Below, one piece after another: positions 29,425-37,272 of a stretch of DNA of 63,914 nt (position 1 is the stretch's first letter; the number at the start of each line of letters is the position of its first letter). The stretch spans positions 1 through 63,914 of the forward strand of contig JAGRCP010000082.1 in NCBI GenBank assembly GCA_020433455.1, read 5' to 3'. The notes below the pieces were generated by a model. It had not been told where the DNA came from and searched no databases. It worked only from the letters and a program-made list of their open reading frames with translations. Source of the stretch: Caldilineaceae bacterium. Its GTDB lineage: Bacteria > Chloroflexota > Anaerolineae > Caldilineales > Caldilineaceae. Made by a program: the position numbers and the translations under genes.

Positions 29425-29883
29425 TTGTTTCGACGCTCACAGCGATCGGGATCCGACGTTATTGAAGTCATCGTCGGTCCCGGCGCCACCTTAAGCGGCA
29501 ATCTGCGCTGCGATGCCAGCATCCGGATTGACGGCAGCATAGAGAGCGGGCAGATCGAAACGCCGGCCAATGTCATTTTTACCGAAACGGCCCGGGCCGA
29601 GTGTAACGTTATCGCCAAAAATGTGAGTATACGCGGTCGGGTGCGGGGCATTATCCGCGCCGAACGGGTTGAGTTACTCTCCGGCAGCCAGGTCTACGGC
29701 GCGCTGCACGTGAATACGTTCTATATGGATGACGGCGTTCTCATGCGCGCCGAACTCAATATTCAAGGCGCACAGGATCCGCACGCCCCCGTGATTCCCG
29801 CACAGCCTCAGGGCGACGCGACGATTCCCGTGATTGATTCCTCTGTCACTGCAGCGGGCGATAGAGGGATCGAAAGCCGATAA
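29425..29883 (+). CDS. Bactofilin (polymer-forming cytoskeletal protein)
   Basis: A 152-residue protein. The central part (about 11-110) is the bactofilin right-handed beta-helix, with repeated short hydrophobic/Gly turns such as GATLSGNLRCDASIRIDGSIESG, the ECNVIAKNVSIRGRVRG region and GSQVYGALHVNTFYM (each written here in separate pieces of the core). It polymerises into filaments at the membrane in other bacteria and helps cell shape or surface structures. Flexible termini flank the core. Start is TTG at 29425, 8 nt after GAGGAG. Close behind prs, so co-transcribed. Confidence 0.88.
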   Translation: MFRRSQRSGSDVIEVIVGPGATLSGNLRCDASIRIDGSIESGQIETPANVIFTETARAECNVIAKNVSIRGRVRGIIRAERVELLSGSQVYGALHVNTFYMDDGVLMRAELNIQGAQDPHAPVIPAQPQGDATIPVIDSSVTAAGDRGIESR

Positions 29884-29917
29884 TTCGCTCTAACTGGCTA
29901 TCGACTCTTTGGACGTT

Positions 29918-29993
29918 ACTGTACAACCTCCGGAAGGTTTCGCTTCGGAACCGGCTTGTTTTCCGCAGCTCCTCCCGGAAGGACTTGCACAGT
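29918..29993. repeat. 76-nt palindromic element, copy 2
   Basis: Outer arms ACTGTACAA and TTGCACAGT pair (one G-T), then CCTCCGGAAGG faces CCTCCCGGAAGG. Exactly the same length as the copy at 28276-28351. It follows the bactofilin stop by 34 nt and a T-rich tract begins 20 nt later, so it may also end transcription here. Confidence 0.6.
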
Positions 29994-30083
29994 TGTCTCC
30001 TGGCGATAGCGTAAGTTTTTTGTTTTGTTTTCTATTTACACCCCCACTTTACTCACACCTACCATATTTGAGGAGACATTGCT

Positions 30084-32534
30084 ATGGATCGAGGACGGAC
30101 AAAACGCTGGTCACTCTTTGCATTGCTACTGATGGCAGTGCTGGTATTGGCCGCATGTGGCGGCGGGCAGAGTGAACCTGCTCCCGCGGCAGAGGATACG
30201 CCTGCTGCGTCAGAAGAGAGCGCAGGCGAAGATACGACGACTGAAGAGCCGGCGGCTGCCGCCGGCGTTATCGTAGTCGGCACCAACGCCGAGTATCAGC
30301 CGTTTGAGTTTGTTGATGCCGGCGGCAATATTGTGGGCTACGACATCGATCTGATGAAAGCGCTGGCGGCAGAGGCCGGACTGGACGTAGAATTCGTCAA
30401 CACCAAGTGGGACGGCATTTTCGTCGCCTTGGCCAATGGCGAGTTTGACGCCGTCATCAGCGCGGTGACCATCACCGATGAGCGCAAGGAAGTCGTGAAC
30501 TTTACGGACGCCTATTTCAACGCCGGTCAGGCTGTGGCCGTACGCAGCGATAATGACGCTATCGCCGGCGTTGACGATCTGGTCGAAGGCGTAAGCGTAG
30601 GCGTGCAGCTCGGCACCACGGGTGACATCTACTCCACGGATAACCTGCCGGTTGAGGTCAAGCGCTTTGATGAGACGCCCCTGGCCATTCAGGCTTTGGC
30701 CAATGGCGATGTGGACGCAGTGGTCGCCGATGCGCCGACCCTGGCCGATTACATCAAGGCCAATGCCGACCTGAACCTTAAGGTGGTGGGCGAGCCCTTC
30801 ACCGAAGAGTTGTACGGCATTGCCGTCAATCAGGATAAGCCGGAAGTGCTGGACGCGCTCAACGGCGCCTTGGCCACTATCCGCGAGAACGGCACGTATG
30901 ACGATATCTTTAACACCTGGTTCGGCGCTCCTGAGGCGGCGGCCGGCGGCAGTGGAAGCAGCGGCGAGGCGGCTGCGACCGGCGGCGGCGCAACCTTCAT
31001 CTTCGGCCGCGGCGCTGACGGCGTGAGCCTGGACCCGGCCGTGGTGACCGACGGCGAATCCTTCCGGGTGACCAACCAGGGCTGTGATGCGCTGCTGGCC
31101 TATGACAAGGAGACCACCAACGTCGTCCCTGCCTTGGCCGAAAGCTGGGAATCCAACGCCGACGGTACCGAGTGGACCTTCAAGCTGCGGGAAGGCGTCA
31201 AGTTCCATGACGGCACCGACTTTAACGCGGACGCCGTACTCTTCAACTTTAATCGCTGGTGGGACCCGGAAAATCCTTATCACTACGAAGAGCAGGTTTT
31301 CGAGTATTGGGATTACATGTGGGGCGGCTTCAAGGGCGACTCCATCGTGACGAACATCGAGAAGGTCGATGATTACAGCGTGAAATTCACCCTTAGCGAA
31401 CCGTTAGCCCCCATTCTGGCCAACCTGGCTATGCCCATGTTCAGCATTGCCAGCCCGGCCGCCATTCAGGAATACGGCGCGGACTACGGCACGCCTGAAG
31501 TCGGCTATGTCTGCACGGGTCCCTTTAAGTTTGTGGAATGGGTGACCGACGATCACACGACCATGGTGCGCAGTGAAGACTACTGGGGTGAGATTCCCGG
31601 CAACGTAGAGACCATCATCATCCGCACCATTCCCGACAACTCGGCGCGCTTCCTGGCCCTTCAGGCCGGTGAAATCGATGCCCTGGAGCAGGCCAATATT
31701 GAAGACCTGGCCTCGGCCGAGGGATCAGATGATCTCTACGTCCTGACCCGCCCGGCCCTCAATACGGGCTATCTTGCCTTCAACTACCGCATTCAGGAGT
31801 TCAACGATCCCCTGGTGCGCGAGGCAATCGCCGCAGCCATCGACAAGCAGGGCTTGGTAGACGCCTTCTACGGCGGTTACGGTGAGGTCGCCACCCAGTT
31901 CCTGCCTCCCTTCGTCTGGGGTCACAATCCCGATCTCCAGGGAGTGCAGTACGATCCCGATCGTGCAGTGGAACTTCTGACCGAAGCCGGCTATCCTGAC
32001 GGCATCAGCGAAGTCACCCTGGATGACGGCAGCACCATGCCGCTGACCCTTTACTACATGCCGGTGGTGCGCTTCTACTATCCCGATCCCGAAGCTATTG
32101 GCGAGGCCATGGCCGCGCAACTGGCTGCTGTCGGGATCAACGTGAAGCTCGAACTGGCCGGCGACTGGGCCACCTACCTGGACATGCGCCGCAACGGCGA
32201 ACTGGTGGGTCTCTACCAACTGGGCTGGGGCGGCGACAACGGCGACCCGGATAACTTCCTGGGCTACTTCTTCGGCAATGCTGCGGAGCCCAAGCCTTCG
32301 GAGGGCTTCTTCTCCAATCCGGAACTGGCCGAGATTCTGACCGAAGCTCGCTCTACGCCGGATCAGGCGGCTCGCACCGCGCTCTATGAACAGGCCGAGC
32401 AGATCCTTTATGAGACGGTCGGTCGCGTCTGGATTGCGCATAACAGTACGCCGCTGATTTTCCGCAATGAGGTTTCGGGCTATATTCCGAATGCGGTAAG
32501 CGACGACAAATATAAGTATGTTTCGGTTGAGTAA
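30084..32534 (+). CDS. Double substrate-binding lipoprotein: amino-acid-type plus peptide-type
   Basis: An 816-residue fusion of two ABC-transporter binding proteins. The lipobox VLAAC places the lipid on C25. Residues about 62-281 are a family 3 (polar amino acid) domain: R134 in TDERK and D216 in VVADAP match the residues that hold the carboxylate and amino group of an amino acid. Residues 282-303 are a Gly/Ser/Ala linker. Residues about 304-816 are a family 5 (DppA/OppA) domain, beginning GADGVSLDPA, with EWTFKLREGVKFHDG and the late AIAAAIDKQGLV helix. There is no second signal peptide. Downstream come peptide-type permeases and an amino-acid-type permease. GAGGAG precedes the ATG. An in-frame fusion of two neighbouring genes is the simplest origin. 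Confidence 0.88.
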   Translation: MDRGRTKRWSLFALLLMAVLVLAACGGGQSEPAPAAEDTPAASEESAGEDTTTEEPAAAAGVIVVGTNAEYQPFEFVDAGGNIVGYDIDLMKALAAEAGLDVEFVNTKWDGIFVALANGEFDAVISAVTITDERKEVVNFTDAYFNAGQAVAVRSDNDAIAGVDDLVEGVSVGVQLGTTGDIYSTDNLPVEVKRFDETPLAIQALANGDVDAVVADAPTLADYIKANADLNLKVVGEPFTEELYGIAVNQDKPEVLDALNGALATIRENGTYDDIFNTWFGAPEAAAGGSGSSGEAAATGGGATFIFGRGADGVSLDPAVVTDGESFRVTNQGCDALLAYDKETTNVVPALAESWESNADGTEWTFKLREGVKFHDGTDFNADAVLFNFNRWWDPENPYHYEEQVFEYWDYMWGGFKGDSIVTNIEKVDDYSVKFTLSEPLAPILANLAMPMFSIASPAAIQEYGADYGTPEVGYVCTGPFKFVEWVTDDHTTMVRSEDYWGEIPGNVETIIIRTIPDNSARFLALQAGEIDALEQANIEDLASAEGSDDLYVLTRPALNTGYLAFNYRIQEFNDPLVREAIAAAIDKQGLVDAFYGGYGEVATQFLPPFVWGHNPDLQGVQYDPDRAVELLTEAGYPDGISEVTLDDGSTMPLTLYYMPVVRFYYPDPEAIGEAMAAQLAAVGINVKLELAGDWATYLDMRRNGELVGLYQLGWGGDNGDPDNFLGYFFGNAAEPKPSEGFFSNPELAEILTEARSTPDQAARTALYEQAEQILYETVGRVWIAHNSTPLIFRNEVSGYIPNAVSDDKYKYVSVE

Positions 32535-32585
32535 CCGCTATAGGTAACCGACCGACTCACGTAAGCCGGAGAACGCGGATCTAGC

Positions 32586-32643
32586 GTGATTGGACGGGCA
32601 TACACTGATCGCTGGAAAAATCAGCGTATGTCCGCCCAATCAC
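32586..32643 (+). promoter_or_regulatory. Long hairpin after the binding-protein gene
   Basis: Arms of 24 nt (32586-32609 and 32620-32643) pair with three mismatches around a 10-nt loop, with TTTTCTTATT soon after (from about 32654). It lies between the abundant binding protein and its permeases, a usual place for attenuation or mRNA stabilisation. Confidence 0.5.
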
Positions 32644-32729
32644 CTGGCTGCGTTTTCTTATTCCCACCCCGGCACGGCAATGTCTTCTGATATGACTTTG
32701 TCTGCATCACCAATCGCTGCGAGCAATCC

Positions 32730-33920
32730 GTGTTTCAGTACATTATTCGCCGGATCCTGACTACCATTCCCGTGCTGTTTGGAGTCTCCATTCTGGTCTT
32801 CTTATTTATCCATTTGATCCCCGGCGATCCGGCCGTAGCTCTATTGGGCGAGCGCGCGACGGAAGAGAATGTGGAGCGCATGCGCGAGCAGCTTGGCCTG
32901 AACGATCCCATGCCCGTGCAGTATGTCCGCTTTATGTTGGGCCACACCCATATGCTCATCGTCAACGCTGATAACTCCTACACCACTCGGCGCGGCGAGC
33001 AGTGTGTGGAGGTTACCGATGCGGCTAATGTGGCCTGTCGCAACACAGCGGGCAAATGGCAGGGGCAACAAAACCCGAGCATGCAGTGCAACCGTCTGGG
33101 TTCATTCATGGTCTGCCATGAAAACGGCATTCTGTGGGGCGATCTGGGACGCTCGATCAAGGGAAATATTCCCATCGGCAAGGAACTCCAGCGCCGCTTC
33201 CCGGCCACGGTGGAACTGGCCGTTATTGCCATTATCATCGCTGTTGCGGTAGGGATTCCCGCCGGCGTGCTGGCCTCGCTTAAGCGTAATTCCTTTGTCG
33301 ACACCTTTACTATGTTTGCTGCGCTGGCCGGCGTTTCCATGCCCATATTCTGGTTGGGCATCCTTCTCATGTGGCTTTTTGGATTGGTATTGGGCTGGCT
33401 GCCTACGGGCGGCCGCCTCTCCACGGGGATCGAGCTGCATACCATCACCAATTTGTACTTGCTGGACAGCCTGCTGACCCGGAACTGGCCTGCATTTATC
33501 GACGCCCTGCGCCACATTATTCTTCCGGCCCTGGCCCTGGCCACCATCTCCCTGTCCATCATCGCGCGCATGACCCGCTCATCCATGCTGGACGTATTGG
33601 GGCAGGACTATATGCGTACGGCGCAGGCTAAGGGGCTCTCCCGGGGCGTCCAGGTTCGCCGCCACGCCATGCGCAACGCCATGATGCCGGTGGTGACAAT
33701 CGTCGGCCTTCAATTCGGCGGCCTGCTGGCAGGCGCAATCCTCACTGAGACCATCTTCTCCTGGCCGGGAATCGGCAAGTGGGTCTTTGATGCCATTACC
33801 GCGCGGGATTATCCGATTGTCCAGTCGGTCACCATGATCATCGCCTTTATCTTTGTCATGGTTAATCTACTTGTCGATATTTCCTATGCGTGGCTCAATC
33901 CGCGCATCCGTTACGAATAG
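32730..33920 (+). CDS. Peptide-type ABC permease, DppB-like, with Cys-rich loop
   Basis: A 396-residue inner-membrane permease of the DppB/OppB family. The N-terminal helix (7-30) ends in the family LIPGDPA motif. The EAA loop contains DYMRTAQAKGL, which contacts the ATPase. The C-terminal ETIFSWPGIG and NPRIRYE are typical. Residues about 71-135 are an extra outside loop with four cysteines (C92, C103, C120, C129), absent from E. coli DppB (339 residues) and possibly disulfide-bonded to receive the double binding protein. Start is GTG at 32730. Followed 9 nt later by the DppC-like gene. No ATPase gene adjoins. Confidence 0.9.
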   Translation: MFQYIIRRILTTIPVLFGVSILVFLFIHLIPGDPAVALLGERATEENVERMREQLGLNDPMPVQYVRFMLGHTHMLIVNADNSYTTRRGEQCVEVTDAANVACRNTAGKWQGQQNPSMQCNRLGSFMVCHENGILWGDLGRSIKGNIPIGKELQRRFPATVELAVIAIIIAVAVGIPAGVLASLKRNSFVDTFTMFAALAGVSMPIFWLGILLMWLFGLVLGWLPTGGRLSTGIELHTITNLYLLDSLLTRNWPAFIDALRHIILPALALATISLSIIARMTRSSMLDVLGQDYMRTAQAKGLSRGVQVRRHAMRNAMMPVVTIVGLQFGGLLAGAILTETIFSWPGIGKWVFDAITARDYPIVQSVTMIIAFIFVMVNLLVDISYAWLNPRIRYE

Positions 33921-33929
33921 TTTTTACTT

Positions 33930-34829
33930 ATGGCTGTTGCAAACGATCTGTCACTTGCTTCTGAACAACCCGAAAGTCGGCATGAAAATCAGACGCGTCG
34001 GGTATTGCGTCGCCTCATGCGCTCTACCAATGCCCGGGTGGGTATTTTCCTGGTCGTCGCTTTCCTGCTCATTGCGCTTCTCGTCCCCCTGGTTGACGAT
34101 TACGACGCACGGCGGGATCTGGACCTTTCTTCCCGCCTGCAACCGCCGTCCAGCGAGCACTGGTTCGGCACCGACGATCTGGGGCGGGACGTGCTGCGGA
34201 GAGTGCTGCACGGCGCGCGGGTCTCTCTCCAGGTCGCCATTTTGTCGGTGAGCATTTCCCTCATCATCGGCTCCATGATTGGCCTGGTCGCGGGCATGAC
34301 CGGCGGCTGGGTGGATAATGTACTCATGCGGCTGATGGATATCATGCTTGCCTTCCCCTACGTTCTCCTGGCCATTGCTTTGGTGACGACGCTGGGCGCG
34401 GGACTGCGTAATACCATGATCGCCATCGGCATTGTGTACGTGCCTATTTACGCGCGTCTTTCGCGCTCGGTGGCCATCTCGCTGCGCGAAGAAGATTACG
34501 TCATGGCCGCGCGCAGCATCGGTTCTACCCAGCTGCGCATTCTCTTCTCCCATATTGTCCCCAATGGTCTTTCGCCCATCATCGTCCAGGCGACTCTGAG
34601 TATGGGGATCGCCGTATTGGACGCCGCTGCCCTGGGCTTTTTGGGGCTGGGGCAGCAGCCGCCCTATCCGGAATGGGGCAAAATGCTGGTAGATAGCCTT
34701 CAGTTTATCCTCTCCGGCTCCTGGTGGGTGATGCTTTTCCCCGGCCTGGCGATCATGTTGACGGTGCTGGGCTTCAATCTGTTGGGCGATGGTCTGCGTG
34801 ACGCTCTGGATCCCCGCTTGCGCATGTAG
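33930..34829 (+). CDS. Peptide-type ABC permease, DppC-like
   Basis: A 299-residue permease partner of the preceding gene. The HWFGTDDLGRDVLRRVL motif, the EAA loop (EEDYVMAARSIGST), the LGFLGLG segment and the PGLAIMLTVLGFNLLGDGLRDALDPRL ending (quoted in short pieces) are DppC/OppC hallmarks. About six helices. Transcribed with the DppB-like gene. The ATPases could be supplied by the dppD and dppF genes at 45-47 kb or from elsewhere. Confidence 0.92.
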   Translation: MAVANDLSLASEQPESRHENQTRRVLRRLMRSTNARVGIFLVVAFLLIALLVPLVDDYDARRDLDLSSRLQPPSSEHWFGTDDLGRDVLRRVLHGARVSLQVAILSVSISLIIGSMIGLVAGMTGGWVDNVLMRLMDIMLAFPYVLLAIALVTTLGAGLRNTMIAIGIVYVPIYARLSRSVAISLREEDYVMAARSIGSTQLRILFSHIVPNGLSPIIVQATLSMGIAVLDAAALGFLGLGQQPPYPEWGKMLVDSLQFILSGSWWVMLFPGLAIMLTVLGFNLLGDGLRDALDPRLRM

Positions 34830-35052
34830 TTGCTTGATCGCAGATTGGGGAATCCGGCATGGGCGCTGAACGTAACGCCATCGGCGCCCTGCTGGCGATC
34901 CGACCAGCCGCTAAGCCAGGTTTGTCTCCATCCTGGACCCAAGACGTTAAGCTGTGGGCATAGCATTGCTCGCGGATGCGGGGACGGCCAGCGATGGATT
35001 AAATTGATAATACTCCCTCTTTTGATCTTTATAAACAGGAAAGGAACCAATA

Positions 35053-35571
35053 ATGGGGAAGCGAACAGTAACCCTGAAGCAGGATAAGGAATTTGAGGTA
35101 GTCGGTCAGGAACTCTCCGTCGGTGACAAGGCTCCCGACGTAACGGTGGCCGACGGCGGTTTCGGCAGCACGTTTGACCTGCTGGGCGATACCGCCGGCA
35201 AAATTCGTCTGGTCAGCGTCGTGCCCAGCATCGATACGGGCATCTGCGATGCGCAAACCCGCCGCATGAATGAAGAGGCCGGCGGCATGGGGGATGACGT
35301 CATTGTCCTCACGGTGAGCGCGGACCTGCCCATGGCCCAGGAGCGCTGGTGCGGCGCGGCCGGCGTGGACCGGGTGAAGATGCTTTCCGATCACCTGGAC
35401 ATGGCCTTCGGCGACGCTTACGGCACCAACGTAAAGGATCTGCGTCTGGAACAGCGGGCTATTTTTATCATCGACGGCGATGATGTGGTGCGCTATGTGG
35501 AATATGTGCCTGAAATCGCCCAGCACCCTGATTATGCGGCGGCCATGACCGCCTTGCAGGAATTGCGATAA
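35053..35571 (+). CDS. tpx: Thiol peroxidase (atypical 2-Cys peroxiredoxin)
   Basis: A 172-residue thioredoxin-fold peroxidase reducing hydrogen peroxide and lipid hydroperoxides. The peroxidatic cysteine is C65 in SIDTGICD (family SxDTxxC, with Gly in place of the usual Pro). The resolving cysteine is C100 in AQERWC. Length fits Tpx (168). AAAGGAA stands before the ATG. It lies between the peptide-type and the amino-acid-type permease genes, interrupting an otherwise coherent transport cluster. Confidence 0.93.
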   Translation: MGKRTVTLKQDKEFEVVGQELSVGDKAPDVTVADGGFGSTFDLLGDTAGKIRLVSVVPSIDTGICDAQTRRMNEEAGGMGDDVIVLTVSADLPMAQERWCGAAGVDRVKMLSDHLDMAFGDAYGTNVKDLRLEQRAIFIIDGDDVVRYVEYVPEIAQHPDYAAAMTALQELR

Positions 35572-35577
35572 ATTGTC

Positions 35578-35618
35578 CACGTCGTAGAGACGTTGCATTG
35601 CAACGTCTCTACGACGTG
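35578..35618. repeat. Perfect 20-bp inverted repeat (GTAGAGACGTTGCA family)
   Basis: CACGTCGTAGAGACGTTGCA is followed after one T by its exact reverse complement. A third arm, GCAACGTCTCTAC, recurs at 35649-35661, after a degraded copy at about 35625-35640. Repeats with this core are found between genes in cyanobacteria and Chloroflexota. It starts 6 nt after the tpx stop but has no T-run. Confidence 0.75.
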
Positions 35619-35693
35619 ACATCGTAACGTCTTTGCGGCGTGGATATTGCAACGTCTCTACCCATATGACGTGATCCGTCAGGAAAACAGCCT

Positions 35694-36488
35694 ATGGAAC
35701 CCGATGTTCAGCAAAATTCAAGTTCAAACGTTTCGGCGATTGCCCGCGGCCTCCCCTGGTGGCTTTTTATCATTGTCGGCGGGCTGCTGCTTTTTGCACT
35801 TTTTATCATGCTGGATCCCCAGCGGACGGAATATTACCGGGACGCATTCACCTTCATTTTACCCGGCGTCAGCCTTACCCTGCGCGTCACAATCTTTTCC
35901 TACCTGCTCGCGTTGATTATCGGTCTTTTTGTGGGCCTCATGCGCCTTAGCTCGAACCCGATCATTTTTCATCTGTCTACGGTCTACGTTGAGGTTATGC
36001 GCGGCCTGCCCATGCTGGTCATTATCCTCTATGCGGGTTTTGTCATCGGCCCGGCCGTACGCGACGGCAGCGGAGGCCTTTACGATCCGCCCATGCTCCA
36101 CCGCGCGATTACCGGGTTGGCGCTGGGCTACGGCGCCTATATCTCCGAGGTTTTTCGCAGCGGCATTCAGGCCATCGGTAAGGGCCAAATGGAAGCCGCC
36201 CGCAGTTTGGGCATGGGCTACATTCAGGCCATGCGCTATATTATCCTGCCCCAGGCCGTGCGCTTGATTCTGCCGCCCCTGGGCAACGATCTCATTGCGC
36301 TGCTGAAGGATAGCGCTCTGATTTCCGTGCTGGCGTTGGAAGATACGCTGCAATTGGGCCGCCAGTACATCAGCCGCACCTTCCGCGCCTTTGAAGGCTA
36401 TAACACCGTCGCCGTCATTTTCCTCTCCATGACGCTGGTCCTCTCGCTGATCGTGCGGTATATTGAGCAGCGCACCAAAACGGGTTAG
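35694..36488 (+). CDS. Polar amino acid ABC permease (HisM/GlnP type)
   Basis: A 264-residue membrane permease of the His/Glu/Gln/Arg family. The family features are GVSLTLRVTIFSYLLAL near the start of the core, EVMRGLPMLVIIL (the R-G-x-P motif), SEVFRSGIQAI, and the EAA loop GQMEAARSLGMGYIQAMRYIILPQA (quoted in pieces here). The ending LALEDTLQLGRQ is also typical. It would pair with a family 3 binding domain such as residues 62-281 of the double lipoprotein at 30084. No matching ATPase is in the window. PlsY follows after 74 nt. Confidence 0.9.
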   Translation: MEPDVQQNSSSNVSAIARGLPWWLFIIVGGLLLFALFIMLDPQRTEYYRDAFTFILPGVSLTLRVTIFSYLLALIIGLFVGLMRLSSNPIIFHLSTVYVEVMRGLPMLVIILYAGFVIGPAVRDGSGGLYDPPMLHRAITGLALGYGAYISEVFRSGIQAIGKGQMEAARSLGMGYIQAMRYIILPQAVRLILPPLGNDLIALLKDSALISVLALEDTLQLGRQYISRTFRAFEGYNTVAVIFLSMTLVLSLIVRYIEQRTKTG

Positions 36489-36562
36489 TACATCTATCCA
36501 CGCAAAGCGCGCTTAGGCGCCGGCATCCAATCGCTGAGGCGATCTTTGAGGAGAAACAACAT

Positions 36563-37231
36563 TTGACACCCTGGATACTTGTGCCCGCGGGCGCGCTCAT
36601 CGGCTATTTGCTCGGCTCCATTCCTGTTGGGCTATGGGTCTGCCGCCTTTATGGCGTGGACATCCGCACCGTGGGCAGCGGCCGCACCGGCGGCACCAAC
36701 GCCTGGCGCGCGGCGGGCCTCAAGGCGGCCATCCCCACGATTCTCGGCGATGCGATTAAGGGGGCGGTTGCCGTCTGGGTTATCCGCTGGCTCTTCTATC
36801 GCCTTTTTCCCGAGCCCGCAGTGATGAGCGTAGATGAAGCCGTATTGCGTACAACCGCTGTGCAGCTGGCCGCGGCTTTTGCCGGCGGCATGGCCGTTAT
36901 CGGTCATAACTGGTCCGTCTTTAACGGCTTCCAGGGCGGCGCGGGCGGCATTACCTCCGCCGCCACCGCCATGGCCATTTCGCCGCTGGTCGGGAGCGTC
37001 GTCTGGCTGGTGGGGGGCATTCTCATCTGGTGGACGCGGATTGCGTCCGTGGGTACGTTTGCCGTAGGCGCGGGCGCGTTTGCCCTTTTCCTCATTCTGG
37101 GCGTCAATCGCCTGTCACCCTGGCCCTACATCGTCTTTGGCGTGATCGCCTTCTTCTCCGTCCTCATGGCCCTGCGCAGTAACCGGGAAAAGCTGCGCAA
37201 TCAGGAGGAACGCATTATCACTCTCTGGTAA
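36563..37231 (+). CDS. plsY: Acyl-phosphate glycerol-3-phosphate acyltransferase PlsY family
   Basis: A 222-residue membrane enzyme that makes 1-acyl-glycerol 3-phosphate from acyl-phosphate, the first step of phospholipid synthesis. Motif 1 reads GSGRTGGTNAWRAAG (family GSGNIGATN), so it is somewhat divergent. Motif 2 reads GHNWSVFNGFQGGAGGITS (family GHxFPVFLxFKGGKGV). About five to six helices. Start is TTG at 36563, 9 nt after GAGGAG. The changed residues in both motifs make the exact substrate less certain. Confidence 0.82.
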   Translation: MTPWILVPAGALIGYLLGSIPVGLWVCRLYGVDIRTVGSGRTGGTNAWRAAGLKAAIPTILGDAIKGAVAVWVIRWLFYRLFPEPAVMSVDEAVLRTTAVQLAAAFAGGMAVIGHNWSVFNGFQGGAGGITSAATAMAISPLVGSVVWLVGGILIWWTRIASVGTFAVGAGAFALFLILGVNRLSPWPYIVFGVIAFFSVLMALRSNREKLRNQEERIITLW

Positions 37232-37232
37232 G

Positions 37233-37271
37233 ATGCGTGATGCGTAATGCGTGCTGGATTTTCTCACGGCT
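37233..37271. repeat. GCGTGATGCGTAATGCG repeat, copy 1
   Basis: Periodic GCGTRATG units end in a TCACGGCT tail, starting directly after the plsY stop. A close relative lies at 48441-48479 and a reverse-oriented fragment near 58753-58775. Confidence 0.6.
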
Positions 37272-37272
37272 A

